From positions 2,976,001 to 3,040,000 of the forward strand of contig NZ_AP028065.1 of assembly GCF_030297135.1 (NCBI RefSeq): 64,000 bases of DNA, written 5' to 3'. The position numbers and the translations under genes are program-made. The notes under the pieces are model-generated. The model was not told the DNA's origin, ran no database searches, and saw only the letters and a list, made by a program, of their open reading frames with translations. Shown one piece after another: positions 1 through 8,237 of this stretch. Each line of letters opens with the position of its first letter. The first letter of the stretch is position 1. This DNA is from Pseudoalteromonas apostichopi (lineage in GTDB: Bacteria > Pseudomonadota > Gammaproteobacteria > Enterobacterales > Alteromonadaceae).

Positions 1-67
1 CAATGGCTATAATTTGCCAAGTTTCCATCTTTAAATCCTGCCGATATACACAGCGATATAGTAGCAC

Positions 68-604
68 TTAAAATCGTTTTGCATAAGACAGTGAAATAAA
101 ATCAAGGCCGGGGTTAGGGCTTTTGAAGCCTGCATTTGAGTAATGTAAATATCTAACTGCTAAGGTTGAGTCGTCACCTAGGTCTGCAACTAAACCCAAC
201 CTATCTTCGAACTGATAGTGAGTACTAACGTTTTTGCCAGCAAAATGGGTGTCATCTAACAGTGAAACGCCAATCCCAAACTCCACATAAACAGGCATGT
301 TTTTCAGATTAAATACAGGGTATTGGATCACCGGAGACATAGCTAACACGATATTAGTTTGATGTTTGTTATCTTTGCCATACTGCCAAATATTAAAACT
401 AGACTCGAAGTACAAACGGGCGTGTTGAAAAGGCAGCTTTTCATTGGGTATATGGTACTGGTAGGCCAGCTTTAAGCCTTTCACATCACCTTCACCTTGG
501 ATGTAATCAACGGCATAGCCATGGTTTGAAGCGGCATAAGTCGGTGTTGCTAGTAGGGCGGCTACACTTAACATAAGTGCTTTTAGTGGGTGCTTTAGTT
601 TCAT
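68..604 (-). CDS. PagL-like lipid A 3-O-deacylase (acyloxyacyl hydrolase family)
   Basis: Outer-membrane beta-barrel protein of the PagL family, which removes the 3-O-acyl chain of lipid A. From the ATG at 604 the protein has 178 residues and begins with a signal peptide (about residues 1-24, ending PTYA). An in-frame ATG at 634 would add ten charged residues before the signal peptide, so 604 is preferred. The C-terminal family block HYSNAG...NPG is present, with His154 and Ser156 at the catalytic positions. The third catalytic position, Glu in Pseudomonas PagL, is Asp168 here. The C-terminus ends in Phe, as is usual for outer-membrane barrels. Activity is inferred from the family and not proven, because of the Glu-to-Asp change. 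Confidence 0.8.
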   Translation of the reverse strand: MKLKHPLKALMLSVAALLATPTYAASNHGYAVDYIQGEGDVKGLKLAYQYHIPNEKLPFQHARLYFESSFNIWQYGKDNKHQTNIVLAMSPVIQYPVFNLKNMPVYVEFGIGVSLLDDTHFAGKNVSTHYQFEDRLGLVADLGDDSTLAVRYLHYSNAGFKSPNPGLDFISLSYAKRF

Positions 605-839
605 CTCGGTACTTCTCATTATGACTGTGAGCAAGTAGATAAGGGTGAGGGTAGGGGCTTTTCAATGTGCGTAAAAACACAGAAGCTGTGCACATTTTCA
701 TATTTTTTAGCAATTGACTGAAAACTATGGGAAAAATCGATTGGTGCTTAATTGGCATTAAAACGGTGTCGGATTGTTTCTTTTTTTATGGATTTAATAT
801 CGGTATATTAGCGAAAATTTTCGTTGAGAGGTGAATACG

Positions 840-1433
840 ATGACCAAACTAGTTAACTCATTTTTGCTTATAGCTGCGCTTTTTACTGCAACTGCTTTTG
901 CCAGTGAAGACCGCTCGCCTAAGCAACTATTAGAATCAGTCACAGCAGATTTATTTGTTGATATCGCAAATGTAAATGCGAAGGGTGATGCAAGTTCAGA
1001 AGCAATGGCAAGCATTGTAGAAAAACGTTTATTGCCGCACATGGATATTAAGTTTGTATCGTATAAGCTTTTAGGTAAGCACATTAAAGGCCTACGTCGT
1101 GAGCAAGCTGTTGATTTTATTGCTGCAGTTGAGCATTACTTAACAGTAACTTATGCCGGCGCACTGATGAAATACACAGGCCAAAAAGTAATTTTTGATC
1201 AATCACAATTCATCGACGATGGTTATGCAACTGTAAAGACACAAATAGTTGATGACAATGCGCCAGCCATTGATTTGCACTTTAAATTACGTCAAGGCAA
1301 AGATAAGCAGTGGAAAGTATACGATATCGTTGCTGAAGGTATCTCACTGTTAAGTGCAAAGCAAAAAGAAGTATTGCAACGCATCAGTCAAGTGGGTATC
1401 GACGAAGTCACAAGCGAATTAGCAAGTAAGTAA
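840..1433 (+). CDS. MlaC/Ttg2D-family periplasmic phospholipid-binding protein
   Basis: Member of the MlaC family (PF05494, toluene-tolerance Ttg2D), soluble periplasmic lipid carriers that work with the Mla ABC transporter. About 197 residues with an N-terminal signal peptide ending AFAS. The body shows the family pattern: a helical LLESVTADLF segment, RLLPHMDIKF, the AVDFIAAVEHYLTVTYAGAL helix and a WKVYDI strand near the C-terminus. ATG 840 is chosen because GAGAGG at 826-831 lies 8 nt upstream; a GTG at 831 in the same frame overlaps that site. No mlaFEDB genes are adjacent, so this is a stand-alone homologue whose partner is elsewhere or absent. I give no symbol because orthology to mlaC itself is uncertain. 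Confidence 0.8.
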   Translation: MTKLVNSFLLIAALFTATAFASEDRSPKQLLESVTADLFVDIANVNAKGDASSEAMASIVEKRLLPHMDIKFVSYKLLGKHIKGLRREQAVDFIAAVEHYLTVTYAGALMKYTGQKVIFDQSQFIDDGYATVKTQIVDDNAPAIDLHFKLRQGKDKQWKVYDIVAEGISLLSAKQKEVLQRISQVGIDEVTSELASK

Positions 1434-1733
1434 GTTAGCTTAAAGCTCGATTACCTTCACCTCATCGAGCATTTTAGCTACTTTCAGTCTCCAACCAAGC
1501 AGTGAGCACCGTTCATGTGCCGCTGCTTTTCTATTTTCTTTAAAAATCACCTACTTTGCGCTAGCACCTGTAACCCTCTGTGGTAGAATCATGCTACTTT
1601 TCTTGTTTACCAAAGTATCTGTTCAGATACTGTGTTATTGGTTGCAATATTAAGCAAACTGTCAGTTAAATTTTGCTATAACTGAGTGCTTAATAAGACA
1701 TCGAATAATGTGCAGCGGAGTTGTGTTTTTTTA

Positions 1734-3071
1734 ATGGAAAATGTACTGATTTGGCCAAAGGAATACCCGTTACTGATCAAAGGATTAGCTGAGCAAAACG
1801 GGGCCTATATTTTAGATGCTTTAGAAGCTTGGCCGGCATGTCGTTCTACTAATGAAGATGACGGTGTGTGTACGACGGTTCTTCCGCCTATTTACTACCT
1901 CACTTGGTTGACTCCTCTTGAACCGTTTGAAGAGTGTTATTTCCAACACATTTCTGAGTTTGATGAAGCTGCGTTGCATTATGTTAATGCTATGAAATCG
2001 CACTTTTTAGAAAACGATTACACCCCTGAGAGTCTTGTGTTAATGCTGTGCCAGCGCTTAGAGAAATACGCCAGCGCATTTGCACAGTCGGCAGTTAAAA
2101 CACCTATTACACTCATTCACCAGTTATTTAATCGTCGCTATTTCACTGTGATAGAGCATGTACTTAATCAAGGTGCGAAAATGTCTGCGGACGATGTGCT
2201 GGAGCTCTGGACTGAAGTTGACTTTAGAGAACGCTTTAGTGGTTTTATTCCAGAGTCTGTTGCAGATCTTGAACCTTTAACTGTGCTAGCAGCAGAAAAG
2301 GTAGCCCATGGCGAAGATTATTTCACGTTGCTTAAGCTTGTGTCACCAGACGTTGATTCTGCATCGTTACTTGAACAAGCTTTACTTGCTCACTTAAGCC
2401 ATGAAAATGCTAAACAAACAATGGCAAAGCGGTTTATTGAGCAAGGTGCAACCGGTGCATTAGCTGACGCAAACGGTAAAACAGCCTTTATGTGGGCTAC
2501 CGAAAAAGGCTATGTGAATGTTGTTGAGACTTTGCTTGAGTATCAAGATAAAAAATCCCAAGACAACAAAGGCAATACGGCATTACATTATGCAGTTTTA
2601 GCCGAGAATGGACCGTTACTTGTGCTGCTTCTAAAAGCAGGTTATGACTTTAGAGTTCGTAACAATGATGGTTTAAGTTGCTACCGATTAGCAGTAAGTA
2701 TCAAAGCGGATAGCTTAGTGAAGTGCCTTGAGCATGACTTTGGCATCAAAGAGCTTTCACCTGAAGGGCAGTTTGATCGCATTAAAAAGGTACATTTATT
2801 ACATGCGATTGTAACTTTGTTACTTCCTGTGCAGCTGTTCTTCTTTTTTGATGACAGTATTTCGATTAAAAGTGAGCTAACACTTAGCTTTACGCTAATT
2901 TCAATTTTATGTTTTTTCTTTGCGACAAGCTTGAAACGATGTGCGCTTTACCCACATATACGCCATCCTTGGGGACTTTTTATTTTAAGATTGTTTTCGT
3001 TGTTTAGCTTAATTGGCCAAGTGGGTCTAGCAAGTATTGTCGCGCTAGCCACCTTAGCTGAGTTGGTGTGA
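1734..3071 (+). CDS. Ankyrin-repeat protein with C-terminal membrane segments
   Basis: A protein of about 445 residues, not recognised as a named family. The middle (about residues 230-335) has ankyrin-type repeats: NGKTAFMWATEKGYVNVVETLL, then GNTALHYAVLAENGPLLVLLL and a NDGLSCYRLAV repeat. The C-terminal 90 residues contain three to four strongly hydrophobic segments separated by short polar loops. This suggests a soluble N-terminal and ankyrin part anchored in the inner membrane. The frame is open upstream to a GTG at 1686; ATG 1734 is chosen as the first ATG but has no ideal ribosome site, as GGAG lies 13 nt upstream. It stands alone, followed by a perfect terminator hairpin. The N-terminal 200 residues resemble nothing I know. 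Confidence 0.7.
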   Translation: MENVLIWPKEYPLLIKGLAEQNGAYILDALEAWPACRSTNEDDGVCTTVLPPIYYLTWLTPLEPFEECYFQHISEFDEAALHYVNAMKSHFLENDYTPESLVLMLCQRLEKYASAFAQSAVKTPITLIHQLFNRRYFTVIEHVLNQGAKMSADDVLELWTEVDFRERFSGFIPESVADLEPLTVLAAEKVAHGEDYFTLLKLVSPDVDSASLLEQALLAHLSHENAKQTMAKRFIEQGATGALADANGKTAFMWATEKGYVNVVETLLEYQDKKSQDNKGNTALHYAVLAENGPLLVLLLKAGYDFRVRNNDGLSCYRLAVSIKADSLVKCLEHDFGIKELSPEGQFDRIKKVHLLHAIVTLLLPVQLFFFFDDSISIKSELTLSFTLISILCFFFATSLKRCALYPHIRHPWGLFILRLFSLFSLIGQVGLASIVALATLAELV

Positions 3072-3098
3072 AGACATAAAAACTATATAAAGTGACAT

Positions 3099-3127
3099 AA
3101 AAAACGGCAACCTAGGTTGCCGTTTTT
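3099..3127. terminator. Bidirectional rho-independent terminator
   Basis: Perfect 18-nt palindrome CGGCAACCTAGGTTGCCG flanked by A-tract and T-tract, between the convergent ankyrin gene and the DUF2069 gene. It can end transcription from both sides. Confidence 0.9.
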
Positions 3128-3149
3128 TGTTTCATTTTTCTAAAAGTGT

Positions 3150-3605
3150 TTATTTGTCGTGCTCATGTGCCGCTTTTTCTTCAGCCAGCTCTTCTTTTAA
3201 TTTACGTATCTTAAGGCCAAGTTCTTGTCCGCGATGGCGTGCATAATAGGTGCAGCCAATGAACATTAGGCTCGCAAAGGTTAATTCAAGTAATACCCAA
3301 ATCAGCTGTTCTTGCGCGACCCAAAGTAATGTAAAACCATGGATGAAATAGAACATGACAATAAAGTTCGCCCATGCATAGGTATAAGGCTTATCTTGAA
3401 TGATACCTTTTAGCGGTAGCAGCAGAGGCAGGATATATACAACAAAGATAAAGGCATTACTATGGCCTTCTCTTGGGGCAATTAAAAACAACCAAACTGG
3501 CATTAAAACTAATAAGCCGATATAACCAATCAGTGCGAAACGTTGGAATCGTTTTGTAATTGGTTTTTTGGCAACAGGCTGATTTAACTCAGGTTCCAAG
3601 CTCAT
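3150..3605 (-). CDS. DUF2069 family inner-membrane protein
   Basis: Small inner-membrane protein (151 residues) with four hydrophobic segments at about residues 24-42, 52-68, 78-96 and 101-121, followed by a charged coiled-coil-like tail (KIRKLKEELAEEKAAHEHDK). Length and pattern match the DUF2069 family of gammaproteobacteria, whose function is unknown. It overlaps the end of wrbA by four bases and is the last gene of the leftward arsC-wrbA-DUF2069 group, so it is probably cotranslated with wrbA. Homologues often sit beside wrbA, but no biochemical role can be deduced here. Confidence 0.8.
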   Translation of the reverse strand: MSLEPELNQPVAKKPITKRFQRFALIGYIGLLVLMPVWLFLIAPREGHSNAFIFVVYILPLLLPLKGIIQDKPYTYAWANFIVMFYFIHGFTLLWVAQEQLIWVLLELTFASLMFIGCTYYARHRGQELGLKIRKLKEELAEEKAAHEHDK

Positions 3606-4156
3606 TGTAATTTACTCGCAATTAGTGTCAGGCGCTTACCAACGCTTTGACATATTTTAATTTCGTCTTTACTTAACACATTACTGTTATTGCTACCGGC
3701 TACATGAGTCGCACCATATGGCGTACCGCCAGTTTCAGTCGCTAGTAATTCAGGTACTTCATAAGGCACACCTAGCAACATCATACCGTGATGTAATAGT
3801 GGCAGTGATAGATTTAACAAGGTTGCTTCATTACCACCGTGCATGCTGCTTGATGACGAAAAAACGCAAGCGGGTTTATCTATCAGCTGACCTTTAAGCC
3901 ATAGATCACTGGTGGTTTCCCAAAAGCTCTTTGCTTGCGAGGCCATCATGCCAAATCGAGTAGGAGTGCCAAAGGCTAAGCCATCACAATTAATAAGATC
4001 ATCTTTACTGATCACAATATCGTGTGACTGACGCTTAACAAAAGTGCGCAACAAGGCTGTTGCACCTTGTTGCTCAATCGACTCGGCTATCTCATGAGCC
4101 ATAGCTTCTACAGAGCCATGGCTTGAGTGGTATAGCACAACAATGTTTATAGCCAT
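3602..4156 (-). CDS. wrbA: NAD(P)H:quinone oxidoreductase WrbA
   Basis: Flavodoxin-fold FMN enzyme that reduces quinones by two electrons. It has 184 residues. The N-terminal phosphate-binding loop YHSSHGSVEAMA follows the first beta strand, and the family motifs GTPTRFGMMASQAKSFWETT and SSSSMHGGNEATLL (flavin contacts) are present, as is the C-terminal GGTPYGATHVAG. The start codon overlaps the arsC stop (TAATG), indicating translational coupling. Operon: arsC-family gene, wrbA, DUF2069. Slightly shorter than the E. coli protein but complete in all motifs. Confidence 0.92.
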   Translation of the reverse strand: MAINIVVLYHSSHGSVEAMAHEIAESIEQQGATALLRTFVKRQSHDIVISKDDLINCDGLAFGTPTRFGMMASQAKSFWETTSDLWLKGQLIDKPACVFSSSSSMHGGNEATLLNLSLPLLHHGMMLLGVPYEVPELLATETGGTPYGATHVAGSNNSNVLSKDEIKICQSVGKRLTLIASKLQ

Positions 4157-4503
4157 TAAAGCACGCTTAATACGTTTTCTGGTGGACGACCTAGAGCAGC
4201 TTTGCCTTTATTTTCAACAATTGGGCGCTCGATTAGTTTTGGATTGGCAGCCATCGCAGCAATTAACTTATCTTCATTTTGTTCGTTTTTAAGCTCAAGC
4301 TCTTTGTAGATGTCTTCTTTAGTACGCATTAATTCACGCGCTGAAGTAAAACCTAGCTGACTAATTAAAGTCGCAATTTGTTGTTCATTAAGCGGTGTTT
4401 TTAGGTATTCAACAACACTTGGTTGAATATTATTGCTTTCTAATAGGGCAAGTGTTTCACGCGATTTTGAACAACGTGGATTATGATAAATAGTCACAGA
4501 CAT
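4156..4503 (-). CDS. ArsC/YfgD-family arsenate reductase-like protein
   Basis: Thioredoxin-fold protein of 115 residues in the glutaredoxin-dependent arsenate reductase family. The N-terminal YHNPRCSKSRETLALL carries the catalytic cysteine (Cys11). Downstream are the conserved arginine regions LMRTKEDIYKEL and PIVENKGKAALGRPPE. Its position next to bepA matches E. coli yfgD beside bepA (yfgC) and perM (yfgO), so it is probably a YfgD orthologue rather than a dedicated arsenic-resistance gene; no arsR or arsB is nearby. Starts the operon with wrbA and DUF2069. Confidence 0.88.
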   Translation of the reverse strand: MSVTIYHNPRCSKSRETLALLESNNIQPSVVEYLKTPLNEQQIATLISQLGFTSARELMRTKEDIYKELELKNEQNEDKLIAAMAANPKLIERPIVENKGKAALGRPPENVLSVL

Positions 4504-4557
4504 GGTGTGTTCTCACATTTAATATTTTGGCTTATTTTAGGGCAAGCGCCGCGAGAC

Positions 4558-6018
4558 TTAAAGTCTCGCAAGCTCTTTTTGTAATTGACGGTATTGTGTA
4601 AGTAGGGCTTTTAAACGTTGTTGTTTTACTAATTCTTCAGGCTCAACAAAGTTTAGTGCTTTTTGAATTTCATCGGCTGCTTTTAAATAAGCGCCATATT
4701 GAGCGAGCACATCGGCATGAGCTTCATGGTAGGAAGCCATATTTTCTTGCTTTTTATAGACATCAGCAATGAGCTCTTTGGCTAGATTGTTCTCAGGTTT
4801 TGCTAACAAGTAAGATTTTAGAATACGCTCCGCAAGGTCAAATTGTTTTGCTTCAATAGCGGCATTTGCATAGTTTAAGGCAATCACCTGATTGTTAGGT
4901 CTATCGATATCTAACTTAGCTAAAAATTCTACAGCCTCGTTAGCTTTACCTTGAGCAATTAGTAAGTCTGTATGGGTATCGATATAAAATAAGTTTTTTG
5001 GATCTTGCTCAAGCAATGGATTCAATACGTTGGCCGCTTCATCAAGCTTTTTCTGATCCAACAGGCTAATACCTAAACCGTATTTGAGAGCTGTGTCGTT
5101 GTGAACAGTATTTGCACGCATTAATTTACGAAACAAATCTTCCGCTGCTTTTGACTTTTGCTGATAACGAGCAATCACTCGGCTTTTAGCCAAATTGAAT
5201 TCAAGGCTGTCAGCATAGTGTCTTTTTGGGTATTGCTCGGCACGTAAGCGTACATCAGATACACGACTTTCTGGTAATGGGTGAGTCAGTAAAAATGCTG
5301 GCGGCTTATACTTATAACGAATTTGTGCAGCAAGCTTAGTTAAAAACTCACTTGATTGGCGGGGGTCAAATCCTGCGTTATTAAGGGTTTGCATACCAAT
5401 ACGGTCAGCTTCTTGCTCAGCAGCACGGCTATGCGTTAATTGACTAAATGCCGCTTGTGTTTGGTTCGCTGAAATAATTGCAATTCCGGCATCAGGTGCA
5501 ACAACTGTAGCCAAAATACCAGCAATCATGCCTGCGATGGTTAATGCGCTGTTGTCTTGCTGCTGTTGAATACGGCGCGCTAAGTGGCGTTGTGTGACGT
5601 GAGCTATCTCGTGTCCAAGTACTGAGGCAAATTGGCTTTCGTTATCGGCTTGTGCGATGAGGCCAGTATGCACACCTACATGGCCGCCATAGAATGCAAA
5701 TGCATTGATTTCTGAATTGTTTAGCCAGAAAAATGAAAATGGAAAACGTACATCGTTAGCGTTTGCGACCAAACGTCTGCCCAGAGTAGTGAGGTATTCA
5801 TCGAGAACGGGGTCATTCACAACAGGTGATGAACCACGAATTTGCATCATCATCACTTCGCCGATTGCTTGCTCTTTTTCAATCGGCAACGCTTGCAAAG
5901 CCGAGGTCCCTAAATCGGGCAGCTTAAAGTTAGTTTGTGCCTTCAACGGCTCACTATGCAGTATCGAGAATGTCAGTAATGCACTGCATAGTGTAATAAA
6001 GGCTAATTTTAGTCGCAT
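4558..6018 (-). CDS. bepA: Periplasmic M48 metalloprotease/chaperone BepA (YfgC)
   Basis: Outer-membrane quality-control protease and chaperone that assists assembly of LptD and other barrel proteins and degrades stalled ones. From ATG 6018 it has 486 residues: signal peptide about 1-27, M48 peptidase domain with zinc motif His136-Glu137-x-x-His140 (HEIAH) and the downstream AAEQEADRIG glutamate ligand region, then TPR-like helices from about residue 300. ATG 6018 is preferred over 6042 because AAGGA lies just upstream, and it places the HExxH motif at the same residue number as in E. coli BepA. Located between an unknown gene and the arsC family gene, a conserved neighbourhood. Confidence 0.93.
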   Translation of the reverse strand: MRLKLAFITLCSALLTFSILHSEPLKAQTNFKLPDLGTSALQALPIEKEQAIGEVMMMQIRGSSPVVNDPVLDEYLTTLGRRLVANANDVRFPFSFFWLNNSEINAFAFYGGHVGVHTGLIAQADNESQFASVLGHEIAHVTQRHLARRIQQQQDNSALTIAGMIAGILATVVAPDAGIAIISANQTQAAFSQLTHSRAAEQEADRIGMQTLNNAGFDPRQSSEFLTKLAAQIRYKYKPPAFLLTHPLPESRVSDVRLRAEQYPKRHYADSLEFNLAKSRVIARYQQKSKAAEDLFRKLMRANTVHNDTALKYGLGISLLDQKKLDEAANVLNPLLEQDPKNLFYIDTHTDLLIAQGKANEAVEFLAKLDIDRPNNQVIALNYANAAIEAKQFDLAERILKSYLLAKPENNLAKELIADVYKKQENMASYHEAHADVLAQYGAYLKAADEIQKALNFVEPEELVKQQRLKALLTQYRQLQKELARL

Positions 6019-6019
6019 C

Positions 6020-6688
6020 TTATTCCTTGTTGATTTGCTCACCTAACATGACTTTTGCTATGTCTATTTCGTCGCTGCATGCTCGGCTGTCTTTTTCGCA
6101 CAATTGATAGAAATCTTTTATTGTGACTCCATCTAGCTTAACAACGTTCAATTCTCGTTGTAAAAAAGTTATGATTTTATGAGCTACTTTATGGGCATGA
6201 AGAATTAATGCTTTGTCTGCTTTATCGCCTCTTTCAAAGTAAAAACCAATGAACTTATGGAGCTGATTAAAGCGAATAAGGTTTTTCATGCTGTGCGGAT
6301 CCCACACCTTAAACTCCATAAAGCGGTTGTCTTTAATAAATTGATCTACAGTAACATCTTTTGCATAAGGGTAAGCCCATAATTCAAAGCCTCGATCTGT
6401 AAAGCTTTGATGTAATGCGATTCGTGGTTTTTGCTCGCAAACAATTTCGCCCATTTCGGTTACATGGCCTCCTAATAAATCAAGGTTCCAGTTACGTGGG
6501 TCAATTAATCGCTTAACAGCATTATCAAAACCGTGGTCTAAAATCCCTTCTGATTCGCTGACTGATGATGCCACCATATGATAAAAAGGCGGCAGCTCGC
6601 CCCAGTTAATTTGTTTTTTATACCAATTTATCTCTTTAAGAGTTGGATTCGCAGGTAATTGCGCTTTATTATGCGAGCCAGGCATCAT
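6020..6688 (-). CDS. Conserved hypothetical protein, no recognised domain
   Basis: Soluble-looking protein of 222 residues with no signal peptide or membrane segment. I do not recognise it. Visible features: aromatic-rich N-terminus (NWYKKQINWGELPPFYHM), a central WDPHSMKNLIRF segment, a histidine-containing helix ILHAHKVAHKIITFLQREL and an acidic C-terminus with two cysteines (CEKDSRAC). It ends immediately upstream of bepA with almost no gap, so the two are probably cotranscribed. An ATG one codon later (6685) is an equal start candidate. A role connected with envelope quality control is possible from context only. Confidence 0.65.
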   Translation of the reverse strand: MMPGSHNKAQLPANPTLKEINWYKKQINWGELPPFYHMVASSVSESEGILDHGFDNAVKRLIDPRNWNLDLLGGHVTEMGEIVCEQKPRIALHQSFTDRGFELWAYPYAKDVTVDQFIKDNRFMEFKVWDPHSMKNLIRFNQLHKFIGFYFERGDKADKALILHAHKVAHKIITFLQRELNVVKLDGVTIKDFYQLCEKDSRACSDEIDIAKVMLGEQINKE

Positions 6689-6840
6689 GTTTCCTTTACT
6701 ACCAGTTATTGATTAAGGATAAACTATTGTTTTGCGTGTTTTAAGCAAAAAATGAGTTGTTTCTCATTATAAAGACTTATTTCCGCAAGATGCTGACATC
6801 TTATACTTATTATTCATATTAATAACGCAGTTGATTCGCT

Positions 6841-7059
6841 ATGTTAACGGTTGATTTAAGGGACTATAAGTGCCCCCAACAATTTATTCAGTTTAAATTA
6901 GGGTTGAATAAGGCAATATCAGTTAAACAACCCGTGACTTTTACATTTAATGCTGCAGAGGCAACGGACGATATGCAGCGATTTTTAGAAAAACATCATT
7001 ACCATTTTAAAATTGACCTAGAATTAGGTGTGCTAACTGTGGAGCCCATTCGTGTTTGA
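6841..7059 (+). CDS. TusA/SirA-like small sulfur-carrier family protein
   Basis: A 72-residue protein with the TusA/SirA fold signature: the first strand VDLRDYKCP leads into a helix, as in the CPxP motif that carries the persulfide cysteine (here Cys11). The motif is CPQQ rather than CPxP. TusA-type proteins shuttle sulfur between rhodanese or cysteine desulfurase and acceptors; this divergent relative may have another task. Its stop overlaps the start of perM by eight bases. The pair TusA-like plus PerM recurs in gammaproteobacteria. A large cysteine desulfurase fusion lies 1.2 kb downstream on the same strand. Confidence 0.75.
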   Translation: MLTVDLRDYKCPQQFIQFKLGLNKAISVKQPVTFTFNAAEATDDMQRFLEKHHYHFKIDLELGVLTVEPIRV

Positions 7060-8119
7060 GTATGTAAAAGCCTGGTACGAAAATAAATTTTCAGATCCCC
7101 ATTCAGTAACCTTGTTGTTACTGCTTATTGCAACCTTTGCATTTTTCTACTTTTTTGGCTCGCTAATCGTGCCTGTTTTAGTTGCCTTGGTGATTGCCTA
7201 TTTACTAGATTGGCCCGTTGCTCATTTAGAAAAGCTGGGTTTAAAGCGCTTTACTGCAACGATTCTTGTTATGTTGGTATTTAGTGGCTTGATGATCATG
7301 ATTATTGTTGGCATGGGGCCTGTGCTTTGGCAGCAAACCAGTAATCTAGTTCAAGAAACCCCATATATGATTGAGAAAGGTAAAGCACTGCTTTTACACC
7401 TTCCTGAAGATTACCCAAGTTTGATTACTGAAGATCAGGTTAAATCAATTGTTACCAGTGTTGAAACTAAAGCCATTGAGTTTGGTCAGTTGGTGTTATC
7501 CGTATCGTTAACCTCTATTAAAGATGTAGCAGCTTGGCTGATTTATCTGATTTTAGTGCCGCTCTTAGTGTTCTTTATGCTTAAAGATAAATTAGAGCTG
7601 ACGCAAAGTGCTGAGCGATTATTGCCAAAGCAGCGCCGTTTGATCATTCAAGTGTGGCAAGAAATGAATCAGCAAATCATGAATTATATCCGCGGGAAGG
7701 TATTTGAGATTTTAATTGTGGGCACTGCATCCTTCATCTCCTTTGCAGTTCTTGATCTTCGTTATGCAGCCTTATTAAGTGTGTTGGTTGGCTTATCAGT
7801 TCTGATTCCATTTGTAGGGGCAGCATTGGTGACTATTCCTGTGGCAGCGGTGGCGTTATTCCAATTTGGCTTAGAAACACAATTTTGGACCATTCTAATT
7901 ATCTATGGCGTGATCCAAGCACTTGATGGCAACGTTTTAGTGCCATTGCTGTTCTCTGAAGCTGTCGATTTAAACCCTGTGTTTATCATAGTGGCTGTGC
8001 TGTTTTTTGGTGGCTTATGGGGGTTTTGGGGCGTATTTTTCGCGATACCACTTGCGTCATTGGTTAAAGCACTTATTAATGCATGGTCTTCAAAACAGGT
8101 TGAACTAATCGAAAATTAG
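7052..8119 (+). CDS. perM: AI-2E/PerM family transporter
   Basis: Inner-membrane protein of 355 residues with about seven to eight transmembrane segments, including an N-terminal pair and a C-terminal cluster. Family signatures visible are the WYENKFSDP N-terminus (as in E. coli PerM/YfgO), LLVFFMLKDK in the middle and the glycine-rich FGGLWGFWGVFFAIPLASL near the end. Translation begins at GTG 7052 inside the end of the TusA-like gene, so coupling is likely. Members of the family export varied small molecules (AI-2, peptides, sodium); the substrate of PerM itself is not established. The neighbourhood bepA-tusA-like-perM is conserved. Confidence 0.85.
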   Translation: MFEYVKAWYENKFSDPHSVTLLLLLIATFAFFYFFGSLIVPVLVALVIAYLLDWPVAHLEKLGLKRFTATILVMLVFSGLMIMIIVGMGPVLWQQTSNLVQETPYMIEKGKALLLHLPEDYPSLITEDQVKSIVTSVETKAIEFGQLVLSVSLTSIKDVAAWLIYLILVPLLVFFMLKDKLELTQSAERLLPKQRRLIIQVWQEMNQQIMNYIRGKVFEILIVGTASFISFAVLDLRYAALLSVLVGLSVLIPFVGAALVTIPVAAVALFQFGLETQFWTILIIYGVIQALDGNVLVPLLFSEAVDLNPVFIIVAVLFFGGLWGFWGVFFAIPLASLVKALINAWSSKQVELIEN

Positions 8120-8237
8120 CTTAGTCTTAAAAAGTATAGAAAACGCACTTTACTGACTAATTGATTATTATAAATTAGCCGTGAAAAATGTAAAATAGGT
8201 TATAAGATATATCTTTTAGTAATATGGTGCGTTTTAC

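Noticed and set aside
507..758. Minus-strand ORF upstream of the PagL-like gene
   Set aside because: Overlaps the PagL signal-peptide region in another frame and has no support.
4156..4503. Arsenic-resistance operon
   Set aside because: Only the ArsC-like protein is present; neighbours correspond to the yfgD-bepA core region.
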